A DNA stretch of 64,000 nucleotides from Roseobacter sp. MED193. GTDB taxonomy: Bacteria; Pseudomonadota; Alphaproteobacteria; Rhodobacterales; Rhodobacteraceae. Position numbers and translations under genes: made by a program. A model generated the notes under the pieces. It was given only the letters and a program-made list of their open reading frames with translations. It did no database searches and had not been told where the DNA came from. Below are positions 52,690-61,910 of the stretch, piece after piece. How positions within the stretch are numbered: the stretch's first letter is position 1; every line of letters begins with the position of its first letter. The stretch is from contig NZ_CH902583.1 in assembly GCF_000152965.1 (NCBI RefSeq), positions 2,301,892-2,365,891 on the forward strand, written 5' to 3'.

Positions 52690-53025
52690 TTAACGACTGT
52701 TTTGTCGAACCGAATTGTAGAAGCCATTCCAGCCTTTAGGTTCTGGGAAATCTCTTTCAAACCTGTGCTGTTCATCCTGAGACAGGCGAGAGAACCATGT
52801 TCGGAAACTCACCATAAAGTCCTCACCACTTCCCATGCGCCAACCCATAGACGCCCGCTCGTAGCCTGGATTGATCACCCATGGTGGCTTTGCTCCGCCA
52901 TCCCCAAAAACCTGATCAATAGCCGGATCCCTTTTTGAGGAGACCCTGTTCAAGATTTCCATCAAGGTTTCATTGCCATCTTCTGGCCGCCACAGATTTT
53001 CGACATTAGGAGGTGTCCCACACAA
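52690..53025 (-). CDS. Doubtful small ORF, possibly a gene remnant
   Basis: An open frame of up to 111 codons with residues that look protein-like (ENLWRPEDGNETLMEIL and GWRMGSGEDFMVSFRTWF). The only start giving full length is a TTG at 53025, which lies in the tail of a hairpin and has no ribosome binding site. An in-frame ATG at 52962 would leave 90 residues, also without a clear binding site. I recognise no domain. It may be a short real gene, the 3' end of a degraded gene, or a fragment of a surface or mobile-element protein. Downstream of dnaJ on the same strand. Confidence 0.4.
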   Translation of the reverse strand: MCGTPPNVENLWRPEDGNETLMEILNRVSSKRDPAIDQVFGDGGAKPPWVINPGYERASMGWRMGSGEDFMVSFRTWFSRLSQDEQHRFERDFPEPKGWNGFYNSVRQNSR

Positions 53026-53052
53026 GAAGACGCCCCAAATTAGGGCGTCTTC
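53026..53052 (-). terminator. Hairpin downstream of dnaJ
   Basis: GAAGACGCCC-TAATTTG-GGGCGTCTTC on the minus strand: ten perfect base pairs, followed by TTGTGTG. On the plus strand, TTTTT follows after a few bases. It is the likely end of the dnaK-dnaJ transcript despite the weak T-run. Confidence 0.55.
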
Positions 53053-53117
53053 CGTTAGTTTTTAATCTGTCGTGTTCTTTTGGGCATAAGCTGCCTGGGC
53101 TCTGCCCGTTCGGCGCT

Positions 53118-53140
53118 GAAACGATCCACTTGATCGTTTC
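53118..53140 (-). terminator. Second hairpin directly after the dnaJ stop
   Basis: GAAACGATC-CACTT-GATCGTTTC, a perfect nine-base-pair stem beginning 12 bases after the dnaJ stop codon. There is no T-run on the minus strand, so it may protect the mRNA 3' end more than terminate. Confidence 0.4.
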
Positions 53141-53151
53141 CTAGATGCGCC

Positions 53152-54309
53152 TCACCCCTTCATGCCGTCCCAGAAGCCTTTGACCGAGGAAAAGAAGCTA
53201 CGGGATTCGGGGTTGGTGTTGTCTTCCGACAGGTCCTCGAATTCGCGCATGATCTCTTTTTGCCGGGCGGTCAGATTGACCGGAGTTTCGACGGCCAATT
53301 CGATGAACATGTCGCCAACGCCGCCGCCGCGCAGCGCAGGCATGCCCTTGCTGCGTAGACGCATCTGACGACCGGACTGGCTACCTTCGGGGATCTGCAC
53401 GCGGCCACGGCCACCGTCGATGGTGGGCACCTCAATGGCGCCACCCAGCGCGGCCTTGGCCATGGAGACGGGCACGCGGCAATATAGATTGTTGCCGTCG
53501 CGTTCAAACAGATCGTGGGAGGAGACCTCTACAAAGATGTAGAGATCACCCGGAGGTCCACCGCGCAGGCCTGCCTCGCCTTCGCCAGCCAGGCGAATAC
53601 GGGTGCCGGTTTCCACGCCAGCGGGGATATTCACCGACAGGGAGCGGTCTTTTTCGATCCGGCCATGACCATGGCAGGTCTTACACGGGTTCTTGATGAT
53701 CTGACCCAGACCGGAACAGGTTGGGCAGCTGCGTTCCACGGTAAAGAAACCCTGTTGCGCGCGAACCTTGCCCATGCCGGAACAGGTCGGACAGGTGGTG
53801 GGCTCCACACCGCCTTCGGCACCGGAACCGTCACAGGCGGTACAGGAGACCGAGGTGGGCACCTTGATGGTCTTGTGCAGGCCCGAGAAGGCTTCTTCCA
53901 GCGAAACACGCAGGTTGTAGCGCAGATCTGCCCCGCGCGAGGCGCGCTGACGCCCGCCGCCGGCCTGACTGCGTCCGCCCATGAAGTCGCCAAACAGATC
54001 GTCAAAGACATCGGAGAAGGCAGAGGAGAAATCGCCACCACCGGGATGCCCGCCACGCTGGCCGCCACCGCCGCCCATGCCGTTTTCAAAAGCGGCATGC
54101 CCAAAACGGTCATAGGCCGCCTTTTTCTCAGCGTCTTTCAGGACCTCATAGGCCTCGTTGGCCTCTTTGAACTGTGCTTCGGCATCCGGATTGTCGCTGT
54201 TGCGATCTGGATGTAGTTCTTTGGCCTTCTTGCGAAAGCCCTTTTTAATCTCATCGGCGCTGGCCCCTTTGGCCACTCCGAGAGTCTCGTAATAGTCACG
54301 TTTCGACAT
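53152..54309 (-). CDS. dnaJ: Chaperone DnaJ (Hsp40)
   Basis: A 385-residue type I DnaJ. The J domain has the HPD motif (ELHPDRN), then a Gly-rich linker (about 70-110). Four zinc-finger repeats follow: [24 protein letters not shown] and CKTCHGHG. The substrate-binding C-terminal domain ends with [10 protein letters not shown]. It stimulates DnaK ATPase and delivers unfolded clients. It lies 77 bases downstream of dnaK with a hairpin in the gap. Confidence 0.98.
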   Translation of the reverse strand: MSKRDYYETLGVAKGASADEIKKGFRKKAKELHPDRNSDNPDAEAQFKEANEAYEVLKDAEKKAAYDRFGHAAFENGMGGGGGQRGGHPGGGDFSSAFSDVFDDLFGDFMGGRSQAGGGRQRASRGADLRYNLRVSLEEAFSGLHKTIKVPTSVSCTACDGSGAEGGVEPTTCPTCSGMGKVRAQQGFFTVERSCPTCSGLGQIIKNPCKTCHGHGRIEKDRSLSVNIPAGVETGTRIRLAGEGEAGLRGGPPGDLYIFVEVSSHDLFERDGNNLYCRVPVSMAKAALGGAIEVPTIDGGRGRVQIPEGSQSGRQMRLRSKGMPALRGGGVGDMFIELAVETPVNLTARQKEIMREFEDLSEDNTNPESRSFFSSVKGFWDGMKG

Positions 54310-54340
54310 CGGTTTACCCCTGCTGCCTCAACGACAACGA

Positions 54341-54362
54341 GCCGGTCCGTGGTCGGACCGGC
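54341..54362 (-). other. Intercistronic hairpin between dnaK and dnaJ
   Basis: GCCGGTCCG-TGGT-CGGACCGGC: nine perfect GC-rich pairs with a four-base loop, no T-run. It may protect the dnaK message from 3' decay and so give more DnaK than DnaJ. Confidence 0.6.
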
Positions 54363-54386
54363 CCGCCGTGGCCAAGTGTTCAGACC

Positions 54387-56306
54387 TTAGCGCTTGTCGC
54401 CGTCCAGATCTTCGAATTCGGCGTCGACGATGTCGTCGTCACCGGGAGCGGCACCTTCATCAGCAGCGGTAGGCTCATCGCCCGCCTCTTCCTGGGCAGC
54501 CTTGTAGATGGCTTCACCCAGACGCATGGAGGCCTCGGTGACGTTCTGAATGCCTGCCTTGATCTTTTCGGCATTGGCATTGTCGCCTTCCAGGTCGTCA
54601 CGCAGCGCGGCCAGGGCCAGCTCGATGGCTTCGACAGTGGAAGGATCCACTTTGTCGCCGTGCTCTTCCACGTGCTTTTCGGTGGAGTGGATCAGGCTTT
54701 CGGCCTGGTTCCGCGCTTCGATCAGCTCGCGACGTTCTTTATCCGCTTCTGCGTTGTCTTCCGCGTCTTTGACCATCTGGTCGATGTCAGCGTCGGACAG
54801 GCCACCAGAAGCCTGGATGGTGATAACCTGCTCTTTGCCAGTACCTTTGTCCTTGGCCGAAACCGAGACGATGCCGTTGGCGTCGATGTCAAAGGTCACT
54901 TCGATCTGTGGCAGGCCACGTGGCGCTGGTGGGATCTCTTCGAGGTTGAACTGGCCCAGCATCTTGTTGTCCGCCGCCATTTCGCGCTCACCCTGGAAAA
55001 CCCGGATGGTCACAGCCGACTGGTTGTCTTCGGCGGTCGAGAAGACCTGAGACTTTTTGGTCGGGATGGTGGTGTTGCGGTCGATCAGGCGGGTGAAGAC
55101 ACCGCCCAGGGTTTCAATACCCAGCGACAGAGGGGTTACGTCGAGCAGAACAACGTCTTTCACGTCGCCCTGCAGAACGCCGGCCTGAATGGCGGCACCC
55201 ATGGCAACCACTTCATCGGGGTTCACACCCTTGTGGGGCTCTTTGCCAAAGAATTTGGTGACCTCTTCGATCACTTTTGGCATCCGGGTCATACCACCAA
55301 CCAGAACGACTTCGTCGATGTCCGAGGCCGACAGACCGGCGTCTTTCAGTGCCGCAGCACAGGGCTTCATCGAGGCTTTGATCAGGTCGTTGACCAGGCT
55401 TTCCAGCTTGGCACGGGTCATTTTGATGACCATGTGCAGTGGCTGGCCCGAGGAGGGATCCATCGAGATGAAGGGCTGGTTGATTTCGGTCTGGCTGGAA
55501 GAAGACAGTTCGATCTTGGCTTTCTCAGCGGCTTCTTTCAGACGCTGCAGGGCCATTTTGTCTTTGGTCAGATCAACGCCGTGTTCTTTTTTGAACTCGC
55601 CCGCCAGGTAGTTGACGATTCGCATGTCAAAGTCTTCACCGCCGAGGAAGGTATCGCCGTTGGTGGATTTCACCTCAAACAGACCGTCGTCGATTTCCAG
55701 GATGGTCACATCAAAAGTACCACCACCAAGGTCATATACCGCGATGGTCTGGGTTTCTTCTTTGTCCAGACCATAGGCCAGGGCCGCGGCTGTTGGCTCG
55801 TTGATGATGCGCAGCACTTCGAGACCGGCGATCTTGCCGGCGTCTTTGGTGGCCTGACGCTGGGCGTCATTGAAATAGGCAGGAACCGTAATCACCGCCT
55901 GAGTGACATCTTCACCCAGATAGGACTCTGCGGTTTCTTTCATTTTGCCGAGGATAAAGGCGGAGATCTGCGAAGGAGAGTATTTCTCATCCTTAGCTTT
56001 GACCCATGCATCGCCATTGCCACCGCTGATCAGCTCAAACGGCAGGTTCTTTTTGTCTTTTGCCAGGTCTGCATCATCAAACCGGCGACCGATCAGGCGC
56101 TTGACGCCAAAGATGGTGTTGTCTGGGTTGGTAACGGCCTGACGCTTGGCGGCTTGGCCAACCAGACGCTCATCGTCGGTGAAGGCGACGATAGAGGGCG
56201 TGGTGCGCGCACCTTCGGCGTTTTCTACAACGCGCGGCTGCGAGCCGTCCATGATCGCAATACAGGAGTTGGTTGTTCCGAGGTCAATCCCGATAACTTT
56301 GCTCAT
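54387..56306 (-). CDS. dnaK: Chaperone DnaK (Hsp70)
   Basis: A 639-residue Hsp70. The actin-like ATPase domain begins [15 protein letters not shown], with [15 protein letters not shown] and [10 protein letters not shown] further on. The substrate-binding domain contains [16 protein letters not shown], and the lid ends in the acidic tail [17 protein letters not shown], the standard EEVD-like bacterial ending. It is the first gene of dnaK-dnaJ. A candidate heat-shock promoter lies about 110 bases upstream; no CIRCE operator is visible. Confidence 0.99.
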   Translation of the reverse strand: MSKVIGIDLGTTNSCIAIMDGSQPRVVENAEGARTTPSIVAFTDDERLVGQAAKRQAVTNPDNTIFGVKRLIGRRFDDADLAKDKKNLPFELISGGNGDAWVKAKDEKYSPSQISAFILGKMKETAESYLGEDVTQAVITVPAYFNDAQRQATKDAGKIAGLEVLRIINEPTAAALAYGLDKEETQTIAVYDLGGGTFDVTILEIDDGLFEVKSTNGDTFLGGEDFDMRIVNYLAGEFKKEHGVDLTKDKMALQRLKEAAEKAKIELSSSSQTEINQPFISMDPSSGQPLHMVIKMTRAKLESLVNDLIKASMKPCAAALKDAGLSASDIDEVVLVGGMTRMPKVIEEVTKFFGKEPHKGVNPDEVVAMGAAIQAGVLQGDVKDVVLLDVTPLSLGIETLGGVFTRLIDRNTTIPTKKSQVFSTAEDNQSAVTIRVFQGEREMAADNKMLGQFNLEEIPPAPRGLPQIEVTFDIDANGIVSVSAKDKGTGKEQVITIQASGGLSDADIDQMVKDAEDNAEADKERRELIEARNQAESLIHSTEKHVEEHGDKVDPSTVEAIELALAALRDDLEGDNANAEKIKAGIQNVTEASMRLGEAIYKAAQEEAGDEPTAADEGAAPGDDDIVDAEFEDLDGDKR

Positions 56307-56413
56307 TTTGATCCCTTTACTTACTAAGGCGATTACCCGCGGCCTGAACCCGTTGTGGCATCCAGGCCCCGATTTTGTTGCAGCGGGGTCTGCACCTCAC
56401 TGCGTCACGGCGT

Positions 56414-56442
56414 ATATAGGGAGCAGAAATTGACCCTGCAAG
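56414..56442 (-). promoter_or_regulatory. Heat-shock (RpoH-type) promoter of dnaK
   Basis: On the minus strand CTTGCA (56442-56437) is followed after 15 bases by CCCTATAT (56421-56414). This fits alphaproteobacterial RpoH promoters (CTTG and CYATAT) and shares its -10 element with the hslO promoter. Confidence 0.5.
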
Positions 56443-56516
56443 CGCCAGAACGCACCGAGAAATGCGATTCAGTGCGCTTTTTTGCATGTGATGTAGTTAA
56501 GAATGGAATAATCGCC

Positions 56517-57119
56517 ATGAGCTTGTTGCGATTGCGTGGATTTGAAATCCACAAGGGCTATCTGGATCTGGCCTCACAGCGCGCGCTGATCGAGGTCCTG
56601 CGGCCAATCTTACGGACCGCGCCGCTGTTCTCTCCTACTGCGCCGGGGGGAAGGAAATTGTCGGTGCGTATGACATCGGCAGGGAAATTCGGTTGGATCG
56701 CAGATGAGACCGGCTACCGCTACGTCGAAAAACACCCCAAGGGCATGGGCTGGCCTGCAATCCCTGACAGCCTGCTGGCGCTTTGGCACGAGGTTACGGG
56801 TTTGCAGCGGCAACCGGATTCTTGTCTGCTGAATTATTTTGGTCCGGATGCCAAAATGGGGCTGCATCAGGACAAGGATGAGGCGGACTTTTCCTTTCCT
56901 GTGGTGTCGATCAGCCTGGGCGATGACGGGCTGTTTCGCATGGGCGACACCCAGCGTGGTGGTAAAACGGATAGTATCTGGCTCAACTCTGGCGATGTGG
57001 TGGTCATGGGCGGCGCGGCGCGGCTGGCCTATCACGGGGTGGACCGGATCCGGTTCCAATCATCGCGACTGCTGCCCAAGGGGGGGCGCATTAACTTGAC
57101 GCTGCGGGTGGTGACCTAA
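56517..57119 (+). CDS. alkB: AlkB-family alpha-ketoglutarate dioxygenase
   Basis: A 200-residue Fe(II)/2-oxoglutarate dioxygenase that removes N1-methyladenine or N3-methylcytosine lesions. The iron ligands are His117 and Asp119 (GLHQDKDEADFSFPVVSISLG is the conserved block, here starting MGLHQDKD) and His173 (LAYHGVDRI); the 2-oxoglutarate arginine is in GRINLTLR (191/197). Length and order fit bacterial AlkB. The ATG at 56517 is chosen; upstream in-frame sequence lacks another ATG near the domain start. The gene is divergent from dnaK and not in an ada-alkB arrangement, so control by Ada cannot be inferred. Confidence 0.93.
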   Translation: MSLLRLRGFEIHKGYLDLASQRALIEVLRPILRTAPLFSPTAPGGRKLSVRMTSAGKFGWIADETGYRYVEKHPKGMGWPAIPDSLLALWHEVTGLQRQPDSCLLNYFGPDAKMGLHQDKDEADFSFPVVSISLGDDGLFRMGDTQRGGKTDSIWLNSGDVVVMGGAARLAYHGVDRIRFQSSRLLPKGGRINLTLRVVT

Positions 57120-57150
57120 AGAGCGATGCACAGTTAATAAGAGATACAGA

Positions 57151-57972
57151 TTAGCGACGTGCATTCCAGCTGATCGAAACGCGGCGTCTGGTGTAGAATT
57201 CTCCCATCAGGCCAATCATCACCAACCCCAGCGCTACCCAGGCGGCATATTGCCAGCTGCTGTAGTGTGGGTTGTAGTTGATGAAGACAAAGCCGCGCGC
57301 CTGATCAATGCAGTGAAACAGTGGGTTCCAGTCAAACATTTTGAGCATGAAAGTCGGCAGGGTATTGGCCAGAAACATCTTGCCTGAGGCAATCATATTG
57401 GCACGTTGATAGATTGTGGTCATGATGCCGACAACACCTGGGGACCAGGGTTTCAGCACCAAAAACACCAGCCCAACCGCAGCACCTGTGACCCAGGACA
57501 GAAGGACCATGCCATAGGCTTGAATGGGCTGTTCGATCTCCAGAGGCGTGAAGGCCACATGGTAGACAAAGAGGATCAGGAACAGGGAAATCGTTTGGAT
57601 ATATAGAGAGCCAAGCGCCGCTGAAAGAATCGCAACCATGGTGTTCATGGGGGCATGCTGCATCATTGGGCTGGCCGGGCCTTCGGCTCCGGCAACGGCG
57701 CCAACGGTTTTGGTATGAGTCAGAAACAGAAAAATCCCGGACATGACATAGAGCAGAAAATCGCCGCGAATAGCAGAGCCGCGCATGCCAAGAATAGAAA
57801 ACATAGCGTAGAAGACAGCGACAAACATCACCGCCTGCATGATATTCATAGCCAGGGCGATGAGCGCATTATTATGCTTTGAGCGGACACTGCGCACGAT
57901 GGAGTGGAACACCACCTCAGACAATGAGATGGCGCTGGAAAACCGTGTCTCTACTGTGCGGACCTGAAACAT
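57151..57972 (-). CDS. ABC-2 type polysaccharide export permease (KpsM/Wzm-like)
   Basis: A 273-residue membrane protein with six hydrophobic segments and the ABC-2 permease pattern of capsule or O-antigen exporters: an amphipathic N-terminus (RSVRSKHNNALIALAMNIMQ), then WNPLFHCIDQARGFVF near residue 215, as in KpsM-type subunits. ATG 57972 (MFQVRTVETRF) has AGG five bases upstream; TTG 57999 would add nine residues. The partner ATPase is not in the window. It stands beside cysQ and the KdsB-like gene on the other strand, so a role in exporting a surface polysaccharide is likely. Confidence 0.8.
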   Translation of the reverse strand: MFQVRTVETRFSSAISLSEVVFHSIVRSVRSKHNNALIALAMNIMQAVMFVAVFYAMFSILGMRGSAIRGDFLLYVMSGIFLFLTHTKTVGAVAGAEGPASPMMQHAPMNTMVAILSAALGSLYIQTISLFLILFVYHVAFTPLEIEQPIQAYGMVLLSWVTGAAVGLVFLVLKPWSPGVVGIMTTIYQRANMIASGKMFLANTLPTFMLKMFDWNPLFHCIDQARGFVFINYNPHYSSWQYAAWVALGLVMIGLMGEFYTRRRVSISWNARR

Positions 57973-58106
57973 TTTGCCTGCAATCTGAACTGAGGCCAAA
58001 TGAACTGGCCAATAACCTAATGGACTTCTTGATGATCCACCTGCGAGTCAGCATAAGGGGCCAGAGGAAAATTTTCAATTAACCCTTTTGAGCGGGAGTG
58101 TCTGGC

Positions 58107-58904
58107 GTGACCTACGAAGAGCTTATTCCGGTGATCCGACGTCTGGCGATCGAAGCCGGTGGCAAGATCATGGAAATTTATAATTCTGACGATTTTGATG
58201 TGAAGGTTAAATCTGATGATAGCCCGGTAACGGCTGCAGATGAAGCCGCGGATGCGCTGATTTCAGCGGGTCTGCGCAGCGCCTTTCCGGATCTGATGCT
58301 GGTCACCGAAGAGCAGTCTGAATCGCATAAGACACGTGGCGATACATTCCTGATTGTTGATCCTCTGGATGGCACCAAAGAATTCATTCACCGCCGTGGC
58401 GATTTCACCGTGAATATTGCGCTGGTTGAAAAAGGCGTGCCAACCCGTGGTGTGGTCTATGCACCGGCCAAGAACCGTATGTTCTTCACTTTGGCTGATG
58501 GATCTGCTGTGGAAGAAACCGGCGCTTTTGATCCTGTAGTGATCGGTGACACAAGCCCAATCAACGTCGCAAAAAGCGACAATGCGGCACTGATGGTGGT
58601 GGCCTCAAAATCGCATCGCGATCAGGCGACTGAGGACTACATCAACAAGTATAGTGTCAAAGACAGCAAAAGCGCGGGCTCTTCCTTGAAGTTCTGCCTG
58701 GTGGCCACCGGTGAGGCCGATATCTACCCTCGCGTTGGACGTACCATGGAATGGGATACAGCTGCTGGGCATGCGGTCTTATCCGGCGCGGGTGGCAAAG
58801 TTGTCCGTTTTGATGACCATTCGCCGCTGGTTTACGGCAAAGAAGATTATGCGAATCCCTTCTTTATTGCCTATGCGCCTGATGTTGAGTTGAAAGAAGC
58901 CTGA
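58107..58904 (+). CDS. cysQ: 3'(2'),5'-bisphosphate nucleotidase CysQ
   Basis: A 265-residue lithium-sensitive phosphatase of the inositol-monophosphatase fold that recycles PAP from sulfate assimilation and sulfotransferase reactions. The metal-binding motifs VTEEQSE, VDPLDGTKEFI and MEWDTAAGHAVL are complete. GTG 58107 with GGGAG ten bases upstream is preferred over GTG 58098. The stop overlaps the ATG of the next gene (TGATG), and the pair cysQ/kdsB-like is seen in surface-polysaccharide clusters. It is divergent from the export permease. Confidence 0.93.
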   Translation: MTYEELIPVIRRLAIEAGGKIMEIYNSDDFDVKVKSDDSPVTAADEAADALISAGLRSAFPDLMLVTEEQSESHKTRGDTFLIVDPLDGTKEFIHRRGDFTVNIALVEKGVPTRGVVYAPAKNRMFFTLADGSAVEETGAFDPVVIGDTSPINVAKSDNAALMVVASKSHRDQATEDYINKYSVKDSKSAGSSLKFCLVATGEADIYPRVGRTMEWDTAAGHAVLSGAGGKVVRFDDHSPLVYGKEDYANPFFIAYAPDVELKEA

Positions 58905-59704
58905 TGTCCGTCCTGATCGTCATTCCTGCCCGCTATGCCTCCACCCGTTACCCTGGCAAACCACTTGTGGAACTCACAGGGGCCAAGGGGGATAAGCGCA
59001 CATTGATTGAACGCTCCTGGCGCGCGGCCTGCGCAGTTCAGGGTGTTGATCGCGTGGTTGTGGCAACGGATGACGATCGTATCCGGCTCGCTGCGGAAGG
59101 CTTTGGTGCCGAGGTGGTGATGACCTCTGAAAGCTGTGCCAATGGCACCGAACGCTGCGCCGAGGCCCATGCCGCGCTGGGCGGGACTTATGAGGTGGTA
59201 GTAAACCTGCAAGGCGACGCGCCTTTGACGCCGCATTGGTTTATCGAAGATCTGGTGGCGGGATTGCGCGCTGCCCCAGGCATGGGGCTGGCGACTCCGG
59301 TTCTGCAATGTGATGGTGACACGCTCAACAGTCTGCTGCAGGATCGCGCAGAAGGCCGCGTTGGTGGCACCACGGCGGTTTTTGGCCAGGATCACAGCGG
59401 CCTTTATTTCTCCAAAGAGGTGGTTCCCTTTTGTGCAGAACGATTTGACGGTGCGGCGCTGACACCTGTTTTCCATCATGTCGGAGTCTATGCCTATCGG
59501 CCCGATGCGCTGGCCGCCTACCCCAGTTGGCCGGTTGGCCCCCTGGAGCAACTCGAGGGACTGGAGCAGCTGCGCTTTCTGGAGAATGGCCGCAAGATTC
59601 TCTGTGTAGAGGTTGAAGCGCGCGGGCGTGAGTTCTGGGAGCTGAACAATCCTGAAGATGTGGCGCGTATTGAGGCGATGATGACTAAGATGGGCGAAAT
59701 TTAG
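58904..59704 (+). CDS. kdsB: CMP-Kdo synthetase-like cytidylyltransferase
   Basis: A 266-residue nucleotidyltransferase: VIPARYASTRYPGKPL is the CTP-binding loop of CMP-Kdo synthetases, ATDDDRI and NLQGDAPLTPHW follow, and ELNNPEDVARIE closes the C-terminus as in KdsB. The NLQGDAPL block differs from the usual NVQGDEPL, and the middle part is more divergent, so transfer to Kdo is likely but another acid sugar is possible. Coupled to cysQ by TGATG overlap. Kdo is needed for lipid A/LPS core and for capsule linkers. Confidence 0.83.
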   Translation: MSVLIVIPARYASTRYPGKPLVELTGAKGDKRTLIERSWRAACAVQGVDRVVVATDDDRIRLAAEGFGAEVVMTSESCANGTERCAEAHAALGGTYEVVVNLQGDAPLTPHWFIEDLVAGLRAAPGMGLATPVLQCDGDTLNSLLQDRAEGRVGGTTAVFGQDHSGLYFSKEVVPFCAERFDGAALTPVFHHVGVYAYRPDALAAYPSWPVGPLEQLEGLEQLRFLENGRKILCVEVEARGREFWELNNPEDVARIEAMMTKMGEI

Positions 59705-59956
59705 GCAAAATTCCCCTGTTTGCCTGCGTGCTTTTCCTAAACATCAGGGGGGCAGAGTTGAGCTAGGTCATGAAAACTGCGTAATTTGTGGGTAAAGTAA
59801 TTGCAGGAACACGATCATTTCCTGCCTTTATGAGAGCAGCGCTGAGCAGGGCCCTAACTTGGCTCTGCTGCTGAACAGTACATTTTGATGGCTGTTTTCG
59901 CGCAAGAATAAATTTTCCTTGGTTTTGGCCTCGGACGTTGATGAGTGAGAAATTCG

Positions 59957-60859
59957 ATGCGTAAAAAAGTAACAAAAGCGATTTTCCCGGTTGCGGGTCT
60001 TGGCACCCGGTTCCTGCCTGCGACCAAATCGGTGCCCAAGGAAATCATGACCCTGGTGGACCGCCCGCTGGTGCAATATGCCATCGACGAGGCGCGGGCT
60101 GCCGGCATCAAGGAATTCATCTTTGTCACCTCCCGCGGCAAGGGCGCCTTGGAGGATTATTTTGACCACTCGCCCGTGCTGGAACAGGAGCTGCGCAAAA
60201 AGGGCAAGGACGCGCTCTTGGAGATCCTCAAGGACACCAATATGGACAGCGGTGCTATTGCCTATCTGCGCCAGCGCCGCGCCCTGGGGCTGGGCCATGC
60301 GGTCTGGTGCGCGCGCCGCCTGATCGCCAATGAACCCTTTGCGGTGATCCTGCCCGATGATGTCATCGCCGCCGACAAACCCTGCCTGCAGCAGATGGTC
60401 GAAGCCTATGAGGAGCTGGGCGGCAATATGGTCGCCACTATGGAGGTCTCCCCCGAGCAGACCGCCTCTTACGGGGTGCTGGATCCCAGCGCAGGCGCCG
60501 AGACCTCCGGCGCGGTGGTGGCCGCCCGGGGCATGGTGGAAAAGCCCGATCCGGCTGAGGCGCCTTCAAACCTGGCGGTGATCGGCCGCTATATCCTGTC
60601 GCCCTCAGTACTGCGCAATCTCAACAAGATGAAATCGGGGGCGGGCGGCGAGATCCAGCTCACCGATGCCATCGCCGAGGATATCGCCACAGAGGTGCCG
60701 ACCCATGGCTTCCGCTTCAAGGGCGAGCGCTATGACTGCGGTTCCAAGGCAGGTTTCTTGCAGGCCACCGTCTCCTTTGCCCTCTCCCGCCCCGAGCTGC
60801 GCGACGATCTGATGGCCCACCTGCACAAGGTCACACAGCTCGACAAGGCCGCAGAGTAA
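59957..60859 (+). CDS. galU: UTP-glucose-1-phosphate uridylyltransferase
   Basis: A 300-residue GalU making UDP-glucose from UTP and glucose-1-phosphate. The nucleotide loop FPVAGLGTRFLPATK, then VDRPLVQYAIDEA, and GGEIQLTDAI are all canonical. The ATG at 59957 gives MRKKVTKAIFPVAG; an upstream GTG at 59945 would add four residues. Third codon positions are strikingly rich in G and C compared with galE and kdsB on either side, which may mean a different origin or stronger selection. A weak terminator separates it from galE, its functional partner. Confidence 0.97.
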   Translation: MRKKVTKAIFPVAGLGTRFLPATKSVPKEIMTLVDRPLVQYAIDEARAAGIKEFIFVTSRGKGALEDYFDHSPVLEQELRKKGKDALLEILKDTNMDSGAIAYLRQRRALGLGHAVWCARRLIANEPFAVILPDDVIAADKPCLQQMVEAYEELGGNMVATMEVSPEQTASYGVLDPSAGAETSGAVVAARGMVEKPDPAEAPSNLAVIGRYILSPSVLRNLNKMKSGAGGEIQLTDAIAEDIATEVPTHGFRFKGERYDCGSKAGFLQATVSFALSRPELRDDLMAHLHKVTQLDKAAE

Positions 60860-60868
60860 TTTATCTGG

Positions 60869-60897
60869 ACCCTGCCGGGTGGGCAGGGTTACCTTTT
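60869..60897 (+). terminator. Hairpin after galU
   Basis: ACCCTGCC-GGGTG-GGCAGGGT followed by TACCTTTT. A good stem with an interrupted T-run, 9 bases after the galU stop. Confidence 0.6.
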
Positions 60898-60925
60898 ACA
60901 AAGACCTTTGAAAGGCATTTTTGAC

Positions 60926-61909
60926 GTGAAGACTGTTCTTGTGACCGGCGGTGCCGGATATATCGGCTCGCATGCCTGTAAGGCGCTAAAGGCTGCGGGC
61001 TATATCCCGGTGACCTTTGATAACCTGGTGACGGGCTGGAAAGATGCAGTAAAATTTGGCCCCTTTGAGCAGGGCGATTTACAGGATCGTGCCCGGCTGG
61101 ATGACGTTTTTGCCAAGCATAAACCTGTTGCAGTGATGCATTTTGCGGCCCTTAGCCAGGTTGGCGAAGCCATGAGCGAGCCTGGGCGCTATTGGGCCAA
61201 TAATACGGGCGGTTCGCTTAATTTGATTGAGGCTGCGGTGGCTGCGGGCTGTCTGGATTTTGTGTTCTCCTCTACCTGCGCCACCTATGGCGAGCATGAC
61301 AATGTTGTGCTTGATGAGAGCACGCCGCAGTTGCCTTTGAACGCCTATGGGGCGTCTAAACGCGCGGTTGAGGATATCCTCAAGGATTTTGGCGCTGCGC
61401 ATGGGCTGCGGTCAGTGATTTTTCGCTATTTCAATGTGGCTGGCGCCGATCCCGAGGCTGAGGTGGGCGAATTTCATCGCCCCGAGACTCATCTGGTGCC
61501 GTTGGTGCTGGATGCCATTGATGGCAAGCGCGACGCCTTGACAATTTTTGGCACCGATTATGACACCCCCGATGGCACCTGCATTCGGGACTATGTGCAT
61601 GTCTGTGATCTGGTGGATGCACATGTTCTGGGCCTGAAATGGCTGCAGGAGGGCAAGGGCAGCCAGGTCTTCAATCTGGGCACGGGCACCGGCTTTTCGG
61701 TGCGCGAGGTCATGGACCGGGGCGCAGCTGTCACCGGTCGTCCCGTGCCTTGCAATACTGGTCCACGCCGGGCCGGAGACTGTACCAAACTGGTTTCGGG
61801 GTCCACCCGTGCGATCACGGATCTGGGCTGGACGCCACAGCGCTCTGACCTGGACACCATGATTGCAGACGCCTGGAAGTGGCACCAAACAGGCCATTAC
61901 GAGGCCTAA
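60926..61909 (+). CDS. galE: UDP-glucose 4-epimerase
   Basis: A 327-residue short-chain dehydrogenase-type epimerase that interconverts UDP-glucose and UDP-galactose. VLVTGGAGYIGSHACKAL is the NAD-binding motif, SSTCATYG and YGASKRAVE carry the catalytic Ser/Tyr-Lys set, and RYFNVAGADP and GTCIRDYVHV are GalE signatures. GTG 60926 gives the canonical start MKTVLVTGG and has AAAGG ten bases upstream; TTG 60908 is an alternative. It follows galU, supplying UDP-galactose for the glycosyltransferases downstream, the first of which starts two bases after its stop. Confidence 0.96.
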   Translation: MKTVLVTGGAGYIGSHACKALKAAGYIPVTFDNLVTGWKDAVKFGPFEQGDLQDRARLDDVFAKHKPVAVMHFAALSQVGEAMSEPGRYWANNTGGSLNLIEAAVAAGCLDFVFSSTCATYGEHDNVVLDESTPQLPLNAYGASKRAVEDILKDFGAAHGLRSVIFRYFNVAGADPEAEVGEFHRPETHLVPLVLDAIDGKRDALTIFGTDYDTPDGTCIRDYVHVCDLVDAHVLGLKWLQEGKGSQVFNLGTGTGFSVREVMDRGAAVTGRPVPCNTGPRRAGDCTKLVSGSTRAITDLGWTPQRSDLDTMIADAWKWHQTGHYEA

Positions 61910-61910
61910 T

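Noticed and set aside
54660-56327. 555-codon plus-strand frame opposite dnaK
   Set aside because: Same effect: it lies wholly antisense to dnaK, has no ribosome binding site and no domain.
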